NCBI RefSeq assembly: GCF_004135585.1
Contig: NZ_CP035501.1
Location: 2,675,501 to 2,739,500, forward strand
From: Sphingosinicella sp. BN140058
Lineage (GTDB): Bacteria; Pseudomonadota; Alphaproteobacteria; Sphingomonadales; Sphingomonadaceae
Length of the DNA stretch: 64,000 bases
Direction of reading: 5' to 3'
Made by a program: the position numbers and the translations under genes. Positions within the stretch are counted from its first letter, which is position 1. Each line of letters starts with the position of its first letter. Positions 25,471 to 32,416 of the stretch are shown in pieces. Under the pieces are notes generated by a model that saw only the letters and a program-made list of their open reading frames with translations, was not told the DNA's origin and searched no databases.

Positions 25471-25548
25471 ATGATGAACGAAACCGACAAGGTGTTCAGT
25501 CCCGCCCGACGCGCGATCAGCGTCCTCACTCTTCAGGCGGCTTGCTGA
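25471..25548 (+). CDS. 25-residue leader ORF before the IF-1 paralogue
   Basis: ATGATG at 25471 opens [20 protein letters not shown] and ends AAC at TGA 25546-25548, two bases before the next ATG (25551). It has a good ribosome site (AGAAGGAAAA) and a small hairpin just before it (GTGGCG-GCA-CGCCAC, 25441-25455). The gap to the IF-1 gene is so short that translation is probably coupled. A regulatory leader peptide is the simplest reading; a remnant N-terminus is possible. Confidence 0.45.
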   Translation: MMNETDKVFSPARRAISVLTLQAAC

Positions 25549-25550
25549 GC

Positions 25551-25814
25551 ATGGTGAAGGAAGAGCTGCTGACCCTCGAAGGTCTGATCGACGAAATCTA
25601 TCCTGACGGGCGCTTCGGCGTGAGCCTCGACAATAACCACCGGATCATCGCCTACACCGCCGGCAAGATGCGGCGCTTCCGTATCAAGTCGGTTGTCGGG
25701 GACCGCGTGCATGTCGAGATGACACCCTACGATCTCAGCAAGGGCCGCATCGTGTTCCGCGAGCGGACTCCGGGGCAGGGGCCCGGCGGCCCCCGCCGAT
25801 CTTTCCGTCGGTGA
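25551..25814 (+). CDS. infA: Translation initiation factor IF-1 family protein
   Basis: The 87-residue protein is an S1-fold IF-1: [57 protein letters not shown] and VFRERTPG. Canonical IF-1 is 72 residues; this one has an extra Gly/Arg-rich tail ([13 protein letters not shown]), as in second infA copies of proteobacteria. It would bind the 30S A site; a stress-adapted or cold-related role is inference from nearby cspA. Confidence 0.88.
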   Translation: MVKEELLTLEGLIDEIYPDGRFGVSLDNNHRIIAYTAGKMRRFRIKSVVGDRVHVEMTPYDLSKGRIVFRERTPGQGPGGPRRSFRR

Positions 25815-25822
25815 CGGAATTG

Positions 25823-25844
25823 CCGCGCGCCGGGTGGCGCGCGG
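25823..25844. terminator. GC-rich hairpin between convergent genes
   Basis: CCGCGCGCC and GGCGCGCGG pair perfectly around GGGT. It fills the 37-bp gap between the IF-1 gene stop and the stop of the convergent small gene. No T run, so a two-way stop is likely but not certain. Confidence 0.5.
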
Positions 25845-25851
25845 TGTTCGA

Positions 25852-26025
25852 TCAGGCCCGCTGGATCGGGCCGTGCGCTGGCTCCGGGCCCACGGCCCAT
25901 CGCGCCTGGCGCTCGTAATAATGTGCGAGTTGGTCGAGCTGACGGCGTGCTTGCGGGTTGCGGCTTTCGGCAGCGTCCCTCCGGCATTGATCCGCTTGCT
26001 CGCGATAATATTCGGCTTCGATCAT
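25852..26025 (-). CDS. Small helical-hairpin protein
   Basis: The 57-residue frame (MIEAEYYREQADQCRRDAAE, NPQARRQLDQLAHYYERQAR) predicts two amphipathic helices with a short turn at SRNPQ. It shares this plan with the small genes at 26223, 27886, 54423 and 54735. It has no signal or membrane segment. A GGAAC box with a weak CGCTT 16 bases on, reading toward this gene (26056-26085 region), is a poor EcfG-type promoter candidate. Function is unknown. Confidence 0.6.
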   Translation of the reverse strand: MIEAEYYREQADQCRRDAAESRNPQARRQLDQLAHYYERQARWAVGPEPAHGPIQRA

Positions 26026-26222
26026 GCTGGCGCCCTAAGGTCTGAGCTGCGGCCTTAAAGCGTGCGGTTCACGATCGTTCCACATATCCCATGCGGTCGC
26101 CAAATAAGGCGCAGCCACGGAGAAAAGCGCGTTCCGCCCGGCGCATGCCGCCGCGAAGAACACGCTGAACGCGTTGCAGAAACTCGGATGCCGGCGACCG
26201 CATCGAACGACCCCGCCGACGG
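26026..26222. other. Gap without a recognised gene
   Basis: These 197 bases separate two minus-strand small genes. Open frames here are Arg/Pro-rich and not convincing. It probably holds the promoter of the gene at 25852-26025. Confidence 0.35.
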
Positions 26223-26423
26223 TCACGCGTCGAGGCGCAGGGCCGCTTTCTCTTCTTCCTGCTTGGCGCGAAAGACTTCGCTGCGGTGCGCGCGTGCGGC
26301 CATCGCGTCCCACGCCTCGGCCGAACGGAGGCAGCGATCCCGAACATTATCGAGCTTGGCGGAATTCGCATCGGCGCGCGCCTCGGCGGCACGCGCGCTG
26401 TAGAAATCGTGGTTGGAGGACAT
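26223..26423 (-). CDS. Small helical protein of the hairpin type
   Basis: The 66-residue product (MSSNHDFYSARAAEARADAN, LDNVRDRCLRSAEAWDAMAARA) is all-helical by pattern, with a short break at AKLDN. It ends in a charged EVFRAKQEEEKAALRLDA. It has a good ribosome site (AAGGAACG). It resembles unnamed short proteins common in sphingomonads, and shares the plan of its neighbours. No function is known. Confidence 0.68.
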   Translation of the reverse strand: MSSNHDFYSARAAEARADANSAKLDNVRDRCLRSAEAWDAMAARAHRSEVFRAKQEEEKAALRLDA

Positions 26424-26505
26424 ATCAGGTTCGTTCCTTAGGCCCCCCGGCTTTCAGGGACGGAAGCTGCGGCCGGGCCGCCGCTCCCGCCAAACCCCCG
26501 CAGGC

Positions 26506-26712
26506 TCAGGCCGCCTGAATGTTCACGGCGCTGGTCTTGCCGCGGCGATCCGTCTCGAGCTCGTAGGAAACACGCTGATCACGGTCGAGCGTGGTCATGC
26601 CGGCCGCCTGCACAGCGCTGATGTGCACGAACGCATCGTTTCCGCCGCCTTCCGGCTGGATGAAGCCATAGCCCTTCTCGGTGTTGAAGAATTTGACTGT
26701 TCCAATGGTCAT
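26506..26712 (-). CDS. Cold-shock protein (CspA family)
   Basis: The 68-residue protein has both RNA-binding motifs, KGYGFIQ (RNP1) and DAFVHIS (RNP2), within MTIGTVKFFNTEKGYGFI. It is a full-length single cold-shock domain that binds and melts single-stranded RNA. A good ribosome site (TCAAGAAGGAAAA) precedes ATG 26712. Whether it is cold-induced cannot be told. Confidence 0.95.
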   Translation of the reverse strand: MTIGTVKFFNTEKGYGFIQPEGGGNDAFVHISAVQAAGMTTLDRDQRVSYELETDRRGKTSAVNIQAA

Positions 26713-26916
26713 CGACTTTTTCCTTCTTGAGGAGAACCGAGCGTCGGCGCCCCAATGCTAGGAGAGGCGAGAGAAGGAAAAAGGTGCCGCAAAGCGCCAG
26801 AACCCGTCAATTTGCGACTAGTAGCGATACCGGTTTACGCTCTTGACGTGGAATTTGCAACCAACGCTGCTGCCGCCTGTCCTTTGAGCCACACCCCGAT
26901 AAGACCCTTCAGCTCT

Positions 26917-26941
26917 CGGTGGCGACTTGAAGTCGCTGCCG
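26917..26941. promoter_or_regulatory. 25-bp imperfect palindrome upstream of the Crp/Fnr gene
   Basis: GCGACTT-G-AAGTCGC (26922-26936) is a perfect inverted repeat around one base, extended outward by CGG (26917-26919) and CCG (26939-26941) at equal distance. It could be an operator or a structured leader. Confidence 0.45.
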
Positions 26942-26983
26942 AGCCGACAATCAGCGCACCCGATCTTTGTGCTTAAAGGGGAC

Positions 26984-26997
26984 TTAATCCAGATCAG
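26984..26997 (+). promoter_or_regulatory. FNR/FixK-like box before the Crp/Fnr regulator gene
   Basis: TTAAT-CCAG-ATCAG matches the TTGAT-N4-ATCAA consensus at 8 of 10 positions. Its centre is 63.5 bases before ATG 27054. The better box at 27815-27828 has nearly the same distance to its own gene, which supports function and autoregulation. Confidence 0.55.
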
Positions 26998-27053
26998 TGA
27001 GCCTGCTGCGCCGCGATGTTAGCGTCGACCACTGGCATGCGTCTGAGGGGCTT

Positions 27054-27782
27054 ATGGGTGTTGTAGAATTGGAGGGATTGAATCCCCTTGCCCGTAAGCT
27101 TCAGCGCCTGGGAACCGTATCGGATGAAGACGTACAATATGTCCTTGCCTTGCCGTGCTCGGTAAAAACCGTCCAAGCGGGGCACTATCTGGTTCGCGAC
27201 GGAAGACCTGCTACGGAATGCTGCGTGCTGCTGTCCGGCTTTGCCTGCAGGCACAAGCTCGCTGCCAACGGGGCTCGGCAGATCGTGTCCTTCCATCTTC
27301 CCGGAGACATGCTGGATCTTCAGCATCTGCTGCTCGCGCTGGCCGATCATAATGTCCAGACGATCACCGAAGCCGTGGTCGGGTGGATCCCCAAAGGGGC
27401 GATCAGGGAACTTGCGGCGCGGAGCCGGGCGATCAACGATGCTTTGTGGCGTGATACCCTGATCGATGCCTCGATCTTTCGGGAATGGGTCCTGAACGTC
27501 GGTCGCCGCGATGCCAAGACCCGCGTTGCCCATATGCTGTGTGAGTTCGCCGCACGGTGCGAGGCTGCGGGCTTCGGCTCGCCTTCCGCGTTCGAGCTTC
27601 CGATGACGCAGGAACAGATTGCGGACGCGACGGGGCTGACGAGCGTGCACGTCAACCGCATGCTCCGCGCGCTCGAGTCGCAGGGGGCGATCGCCCGCGA
27701 CCGCAGGCATATCCGGATTGCGGACTGGCCGCGCATGCGGGCCATCGCGGATTTCGATGCGGCATACCTCCACGCGGCCTGA
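27054..27782 (+). CDS. Crp/Fnr-family transcriptional regulator
   Basis: The 242-residue protein has a cyclic-nucleotide-binding-like beta-roll (HYLVRDGRPATECCVLLSG, ARQIVSFHLPGDMLDL), a dimer helix, and a C-terminal helix-turn-helix (FELPMTQEQIADATGLTSVHVNRMLR). The N-terminal Cys cluster of Fe-S FNR is absent, so it resembles FixK-like or unclassified members. ATG 27054 has GAGGGG upstream; the GTG at 26997 overlaps the FNR box and is unlikely. It is a paralogue of the regulator at 55001 (both have TLID-SIFREWV-NVGRRD). Confidence 0.9.
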   Translation: MGVVELEGLNPLARKLQRLGTVSDEDVQYVLALPCSVKTVQAGHYLVRDGRPATECCVLLSGFACRHKLAANGARQIVSFHLPGDMLDLQHLLLALADHNVQTITEAVVGWIPKGAIRELAARSRAINDALWRDTLIDASIFREWVLNVGRRDAKTRVAHMLCEFAARCEAAGFGSPSAFELPMTQEQIADATGLTSVHVNRMLRALESQGAIARDRRHIRIADWPRMRAIADFDAAYLHAA

Positions 27783-27814
27783 AAAGGTCGGCAAGCCATG
27801 GTTAGCCTTGCGCT

Positions 27815-27828
27815 TTGATCTGGATCAA
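27815..27828 (+). promoter_or_regulatory. Perfect FNR/FixK box
   Basis: TTGAT-CTGG-ATCAA matches the FNR consensus at all 10 fixed positions. It lies between the Crp/Fnr gene and the small gene at 27886, 64.5 bases (centre to ATG) upstream of the latter. A class II promoter would start about 22 bases before the ATG. Confidence 0.75.
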
Positions 27829-27885
27829 GGTTACGGGCGTATCGAGACGTTCCGTGCTCACGGCCAGATCGAGGCTCCGTTTCGA

Positions 27886-28062
27886 ATGACCCACGATAAT
27901 TCGGCCGAGTCCTTCCGGAATCTCGCAACCATGTGCCGACGGCAAGCCGCGGCGTCGACCACGCCGGGCGTGGCGGAATTGTTGCGGGAGATGGCGCGGA
28001 AATATGATGGTCGCGCCGAGCGCCTCGAAGAGAGTCAGCCGTTGCCGCGCCCCGAGCGGTAG
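27886..28062 (+). CDS. Small helical-hairpin protein under an FNR-type box
   Basis: The 58-residue frame (MTHDNSAESFRNLATMCRRQ, then AAASTTPGVAELLREMARKYDGRAERLEE) predicts two helices with a turn at STTPG. It shares this layout with the product at 25852-26025 (CRR then helix, turn, helix). The perfect FNR-type box just upstream suggests direct control by the neighbouring regulator or by an FNR. Function is unknown. It ends 37 bases before the convergent PilZ gene. Confidence 0.65.
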   Translation: MTHDNSAESFRNLATMCRRQAAASTTPGVAELLREMARKYDGRAERLEESQPLPRPER

Positions 28063-28099
28063 GCCGCGGGCGCAAAAAGCTGCGCGGCAGCCGCGGCGA

Positions 28100-28423
28100 T
28101 CAGCGTCCGGCCTTGCCCACCACCATGTTGAGCACGGCCGGATGCAACGGCCGCACGAACTCGCACCCGAGCAGATGGCCCCGCATCCAGACGACCCGGC
28201 TGTGCCAGGTTTCGAGCCCCGGCAGCTTCAGCCACACGTCGGTACCCTCGGCGAGTTCGAGATGGGTGGCGGCGCGGAAGCCGTGGGTCGAGAGGTCAAG
28301 GATCTGGATGGTGATCGCGGTCGCTCCGCGCTGGCGCAAACCGGCACCCAGCACCACCTCGGTGCGATCCGCCTTTCGGATCTCGCCATAGGGTTGCGTC
28401 GAAAGCTCGCCGATCAGACCCAT
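28100..28423 (-). CDS. PilZ-domain protein
   Basis: The 107-residue product fits PilZ: a basic start (RKADRTEVVLGAGLR), ILDLSTHGFRAATH (the D-x-S-x-x-G motif), WLKLPGLE and SRVVWMRGHLLGCEF. PilZ domains bind cyclic di-GMP through an RxxxR and the D-S-G motif; here the N-terminal Arg pattern is weak, so binding is uncertain. It lies 3 bases after the stop of a second PilZ gene and is surely cotranscribed with it. Confidence 0.82.
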   Translation of the reverse strand: MGLIGELSTQPYGEIRKADRTEVVLGAGLRQRGATAITIQILDLSTHGFRAATHLELAEGTDVWLKLPGLETWHSRVVWMRGHLLGCEFVRPLHPAVLNMVVGKAGR

Positions 28424-28426
28424 AGA

Positions 28427-28855
28427 TCATTCCCCGGGAATCGAGATGCCTACCGAAATGCCCCACATCTGCGCGAGCTTCCTGTCCTGGGCGCTCATGT
28501 CCTCGCCCAGCGCCGGGCGGCGGAAGCGCGGCTGATTCTGATCGGTGGTGGTGCGCTTGAGCTGGACCAGGACTTCGCTCTCGTCGACCAGATAACCGAA
28601 TTCGAGGCCGGCGCGGCCTTCGCCGCTCCATGCCACCCGTGCCGGCACGCAGAGCGAACCGCGGATGAAGGTCACTTCCACGCCTTGGGCCGGGACGCGC
28701 TGCGCTTCGATCAGCGCGCCCTTGCGGGAAAGATCGCGCAGACGCACGTCGATCTCGATGGCGCCGATCTGAAGCTTGGCGGCCAGCAAGACGCGCGCCC
28801 GCTTCGCCGTGCGCTTGCCGGCAGCGGAACCGTCCACGAAATTCTGTACGCCCAT
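28427..28855 (-). CDS. PilZ-domain protein
   Basis: The 142-residue protein has KRTAKRARVLLAAKLQIG (Arg-rich start), VRLRDLSRKGALIEA (D-x-S-x-x-G), FIRGSLCVPARVAW and AGLEFGYLVDE, the order of a PilZ domain. About 40 C-terminal residues of unknown fold follow (LKRTTTDQNQPRF, LAQMWGISVGIS). ATG 28855 gives MGVQNFVDGSAAGK; the frame is open far upstream as antisense of the aldolase gene. First gene of a two-gene PilZ operon. Confidence 0.82.
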   Translation of the reverse strand: MGVQNFVDGSAAGKRTAKRARVLLAAKLQIGAIEIDVRLRDLSRKGALIEAQRVPAQGVEVTFIRGSLCVPARVAWSGEGRAGLEFGYLVDESEVLVQLKRTTTDQNQPRFRRPALGEDMSAQDRKLAQMWGISVGISIPGE

Positions 28856-28999
28856 CCAACCACTTCCTCGAAGAGTCCTGGATGGCAGCGTTACGCGCTT
28901 GCCACTAACCCATGGTAAACGCGGCGTAGAAAATTGCCCGTGCCGGCACCGGACGGGAGCTCGCTTTCCCCTCCGGCTCCGAGCCTCTATGCGCCGCTC

Positions 29000-30001
29000 A
29001 TGCGATTCTTTTCCGACAACGCCGCCGCCGTCTGCCCCGAAGTGATGGCGGCTCTGGCCGCCGCCAACAGTCTCGACACGGCGTATGACGGCGATCGCTG
29101 GAGCCAGCGCCTCGACACGGTCTTCTCCGATCTGTTCGAGACCCAGGTCTCTGCCTTGTGGGTGGCGACGGGAACCGCTGCCAACGCACTCGCACTGGCC
29201 GCTTTGTGTCCGCCGTGGGGCAGCGTCGTCTGTCATCGCGACGCCCACATCCAGAATGACGAATGCGGCGCACCCGAATTCTACACCCACGGCGCGAAGC
29301 TGCTGCTCGGCGAGGGCACCGGTGCGAAGCTGACTCCGGGCACGGTTCGCGGGCTGCTCGACACCATCCGCAACGACGTCCATCAGGCGCAGCCGGCCGC
29401 CATCTCGATCACCAATGCCACCGAATATGGCCTCGTCTACACGCCGGACGAAGTCGCGGCCCTCGGCGCACTGGCGCGCGAACGCGGTCTCGCTCTGCAC
29501 ATGGACGGTGCTCGCTTCGCCAATGCGGTGGTGCGTCTCGGCTGCCCGGTGGCCGACATCACCTGGAAGGCCGGCGTGGACGCGCTGAGTTTCGGCTTCG
29601 CCAAGAATGGCGGGATGTCGGCGGAAGTGCTGATCTTTTTCGGGGAGCGCCACCGCCAGGAGACCCTCTACCGGCGCAAGCGGGCGGGGCATCTGCTGTC
29701 CAAGGGCAGGTTCATGGCCGCCCAGGTGCTGGCGATGCTGGAGAATGACGTCTGGCTGCGCAACGCCCGTGCCGCGAACGATGCCGCGGCCCGGCTCGCG
29801 GCGGCAGCGGGGGAACGGCTCGTGCTGCCGGTAGAGGCGAATGAAGTGTTCCTGCGGGTCAGTCCCGCGGAAGCGAAGAGCCTGCGCGATCAAGGGTTCG
29901 ACTTCTATGATTGGGGCGTGGGTGAGGCCCGTCTGGTGACCAGCTGGGATTCGGACAGGCAGGCCGTCGATCGGCTCGCCGAAGCGATCGCCGCCTTATG
30001 A
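29000..30001 (+). CDS. ltaE: Low-specificity L-threonine aldolase
   Basis: The 333-residue PLP enzyme has the aldolase pattern MRFFSDNAAAVCPEVMAAL, VATGTAANALALA, HRDAHIQNDECGAPE, LHMDGARFANAV and the Schiff-base Lys in FGFAKNGGMSAEV. It splits threonine/allo-threonine to glycine and acetaldehyde. ATG 29000 was chosen to match the family start; the frame extends to 28934 with a non-conserved stretch. It is followed within 11 bases by an EamA exporter gene, perhaps cotranscribed. Confidence 0.92.
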   Translation: MRFFSDNAAAVCPEVMAALAAANSLDTAYDGDRWSQRLDTVFSDLFETQVSALWVATGTAANALALAALCPPWGSVVCHRDAHIQNDECGAPEFYTHGAKLLLGEGTGAKLTPGTVRGLLDTIRNDVHQAQPAAISITNATEYGLVYTPDEVAALGALARERGLALHMDGARFANAVVRLGCPVADITWKAGVDALSFGFAKNGGMSAEVLIFFGERHRQETLYRRKRAGHLLSKGRFMAAQVLAMLENDVWLRNARAANDAAARLAAAAGERLVLPVEANEVFLRVSPAEAKSLRDQGFDFYDWGVGEARLVTSWDSDRQAVDRLAEAIAAL

Positions 30002-30011
30002 AGGGCAGGCC

Positions 30012-30911
30012 GTGAAGGCTGGACTGCTCCAGCCGAAGATCCTCTTCCCCTTCCTTCTGGTCACCTGCATCTGGGGATCGACCTGGCTGGTGATCCGCGA
30101 TCAGCTCGGCGTCGTTCCGGCGGCGTGGTCGGTCACCTACCGCTTCGCCATCGCCGGCCTCGCCATGTTCGCTTATGCGCGTTGGAGCGGTGCCTCGCTG
30201 CGGATCGGGCGCGAAGGCCATCTCCTTGCGCTGTTGTTCGGCATTCCGCAATTCTGCCTCAACTTCAATTTCGTTTATGCCGCGGAGCATCACATCACCT
30301 CGGGGCTAGTGGCCGTCGTGTTCGCGCTGCTGCTGGTCCCCAATTCGGTGTTCGGCTGGCTGTTCCTGAAGCAGCGCCTGACCGGCGGCTTCGTTGCCGG
30401 TTCGCTCATCGCTGTCGCCGGAGTTGCCCTGCTCTTTCTCCAGGAGTTGCGGGCGAGTGAGACCTCGCGCGTGGAGGTGATGATCGGTATCGGAGTCACC
30501 CTGCTCGGCGTATTATCCGCGTCCGTTTCGAACGTGATGCAGGGAACGGAGCGGATGCGGGGACGGCCGATCTCGGCGATGATCGCCTGGGGAATGGCCT
30601 ATGGCGTGCTCTGCAATGCGGCGATCGCCCTGACGCTGCATGGATCACCAACCGTCGAGATGCGCCCAGCCTATTGGGCAGGGCTCGTCTATCTCGGGCT
30701 GCTCGCCTCCGCGATCGCGTTCACCCTCTATTTCGGGATCATTCGCGCCATCGGCCCGGCCCGCGCGGCGTATTCGAGCGTGCTGATCCCGATCATCGCC
30801 ATGGCGCTGTCGACCGTGTTCGAAGACTATCACTGGTCGACGCTTGCCGTCGCCGGCGGCGCGCTTGCACTCTCCGGTCTGGTGATCGCCCTGAAATCGC
30901 GTTCGGCCTGA
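30012..30911 (+). CDS. EamA/DMT-family transporter
   Basis: The 299-residue protein has ten hydrophobic segments in two EamA repeats: FLLVTCIWGSTWLVIRDQLG at the start, and AGLVYLGLLASAIAFTLYFG with ...RAAYSSVLIPIIAMALSTVFE in the second half. Such drug/metabolite transporters often export amino acids or metabolites; the aldolase neighbour hints at an amino acid. GTG 30012 is the only close start. The substrate is unknown. Confidence 0.88.
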   Translation: MKAGLLQPKILFPFLLVTCIWGSTWLVIRDQLGVVPAAWSVTYRFAIAGLAMFAYARWSGASLRIGREGHLLALLFGIPQFCLNFNFVYAAEHHITSGLVAVVFALLLVPNSVFGWLFLKQRLTGGFVAGSLIAVAGVALLFLQELRASETSRVEVMIGIGVTLLGVLSASVSNVMQGTERMRGRPISAMIAWGMAYGVLCNAAIALTLHGSPTVEMRPAYWAGLVYLGLLASAIAFTLYFGIIRAIGPARAAYSSVLIPIIAMALSTVFEDYHWSTLAVAGGALALSGLVIALKSRSA

Positions 30912-30931
30912 TCGCGTTCGCCTGATCGCGT

Positions 30932-31078
30932 TCAGCCGCCGTCGCCGGTGCCGGCATGATCGTTGCCGGTCTTCTCGATCTCCTCGACGGCGTCGCGCGC
31001 GGCGTCGTCGATGCTCTCGCCCTCACCCGGCGGCTCGGCATTGCCGGGAGCGCCGCGGTCCTGATCGCCCATCGTCAT
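30932..31078 (-). CDS. Small acidic hypothetical protein
   Basis: The 48-residue frame opens at ATG 31078 (MTMGDQDRGAPGNAEPPGEG) and continues ESIDDAARDAVEEIEKTGN. It is acidic, Pro/Gly-rich and probably disordered with one helix. It has GGAGAATG-type ribosome site (GGCAAAGGAGA upstream). It lies 13 bases after the M48 peptidase gene's stop and may be cotranscribed. Confidence 0.55.
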   Translation of the reverse strand: MTMGDQDRGAPGNAEPPGEGESIDDAARDAVEEIEKTGNDHAGTGDGG

Positions 31079-31091
31079 TCTCCTTTGCCGG

Positions 31092-32363
31092 TCAACGCAT
31101 CGGTGAAGCGACCGTTGCCGGAGCCGGGCGCATCACCGCACGCTGCGCCGCGGGCAGCTCCGCCAGGTGCTCCGCCTTCCACCGCATCGCGGCGCGAACC
31201 CGGGTGCGGCCCGACGGGTGGTCGAAGAAGATCGCCTCTTCCAGCACACCGGGCTCGATCTTGCGATATTCCGAAAGCTTCATCGCCGTCGACGCGAAGG
31301 CGTCCGGTTCCCGTGCCGCATCGAGGCCGAAGCGGTCTGCGGCGCTTTCTTCGGTGCGCACCAGAGTGTTGACCGCCGGTGTCGCGAGCACGACGTAGAC
31401 CGCCAGCACGGCGGTGAAGAGCGGCATCACCGCCGGGTCGGAGGGTACGTGCACGCCCCAGCGCTCGCCCCATCGTGCCAGGATCCGCGGAGTCAGCCAC
31501 CAAAGCAGCAGGAAACCGCCGAGGAAGATCAGACTGACGCAGCCGATCAGGATCCAGATGTGGCCGAGCACGTAATGGCCAAGTTCGTGGCCCATCACTG
31601 CCTTGACCTCGGCCGGAGTGGCGCGACGGAGCAGATTGTCGTTCAACGAGATCCTTATTGTCGGTCCGAGACCCGAGACGTTGGCCGAAATCCGGTCGTG
31701 CTGCTTGGACTGATCGAACACATAGACATTCTCTGCGGGGACTCCATTGGCCTTCGCCATTCCGATGATCTGATCGCGCAGACGCCCTTCCGGCATCGCC
31801 TCGTAGGTGTTGAACAGAGGCGAGATGAAGACCGGCGTGATCAGCGCTCCGAACGCCAGGAACAGGGCCATGGTCGCGCTCGCCCACAGCCACCAGCTTC
31901 GCGGCGTGGCTCGGATAACCGCGAAGATGATCACGAGGGCGATCGCCGTCACGACCAACGTCACGCCAAGACCCGTCACCTGCTCGCCAACCCATCCGCC
32001 GAAGCCCAGATTCATCAGCCCATATTGCTTCTCGCGATACCAGTCCGTGTAGATCGTCCAGGGCAGCACGATCAGGCTCGAGACCAGCACGAACGGCAGA
32101 GCATAGAGCGCGGGTTGCAGCCAGCGGCGGCGGGTTACGCGCTGCGCCCAGCGAGACCAAGACGCCGACCAGCCGGAACGGAGCATGGTCCAGGCACTGG
32201 CGAGAGACACCAGCATGCCCCACAGCAACAGCCAGTATCCACCCTCGAAATAGGCGTCTGATCGCGCGCGCGCCGGACCGGTAAGGCTGTCGAGATACGC
32301 CCGCGTGGCGAGGTCGGGATCGAAACCCACACTGGCGGCAGTCGCAAGAATGTCGATCATCAT
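31092..32363 (-). CDS. M48-family membrane metallopeptidase (Ste24/CAAX protease-like)
   Basis: The 423-residue protein has several membrane spans (WLLLWGMLVSLASAW, LYALPFVLVSSLIVLPWTIY, GVTLVVTAIALVIIFAV), then the zinc motif VMGHELGHYVLGH with H259 and the third ligand Glu in RTEESAADRFGLD. LSEYRKIEPG and FFDHPSGRTR are typical of Ste24-like enzymes. In bacteria these are linked to membrane-protein quality control. ATG 32363 follows GGAGGGCGAC. Confidence 0.9.
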   Translation of the reverse strand: MMIDILATAASVGFDPDLATRAYLDSLTGPARARSDAYFEGGYWLLLWGMLVSLASAWTMLRSGWSASWSRWAQRVTRRRWLQPALYALPFVLVSSLIVLPWTIYTDWYREKQYGLMNLGFGGWVGEQVTGLGVTLVVTAIALVIIFAVIRATPRSWWLWASATMALFLAFGALITPVFISPLFNTYEAMPEGRLRDQIIGMAKANGVPAENVYVFDQSKQHDRISANVSGLGPTIRISLNDNLLRRATPAEVKAVMGHELGHYVLGHIWILIGCVSLIFLGGFLLLWWLTPRILARWGERWGVHVPSDPAVMPLFTAVLAVYVVLATPAVNTLVRTEESAADRFGLDAAREPDAFASTAMKLSEYRKIEPGVLEEAIFFDHPSGRTRVRAAMRWKAEHLAELPAAQRAVMRPAPATVASPMR

Positions 32364-32416
32364 GTCGCCCTCCCAGACCGGTTTATGCCTGCCCGCGTGC
32401 AAAAGGAAAGGGGACG

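Larger units (their letters stand above)
26713..27053. other. Divergent regulatory region between cspA and the Crp/Fnr gene
   Basis: The 341 bases hold no convincing gene. They contain the cspA leader and promoter, a 25-bp imperfect palindrome (26917-26941) and an FNR-like box (26984-26997) in front of the regulator. A TTGACG (26844-26849 area) could be a -35 box. Confidence 0.55.

Noticed and set aside
26997..27053. GTG 26997 as the start of the Crp/Fnr gene
   Set aside because: It overlaps the FNR-like box and lacks a good ribosome site; ATG 27054 has GAGGGG and aligns with the paralogue.
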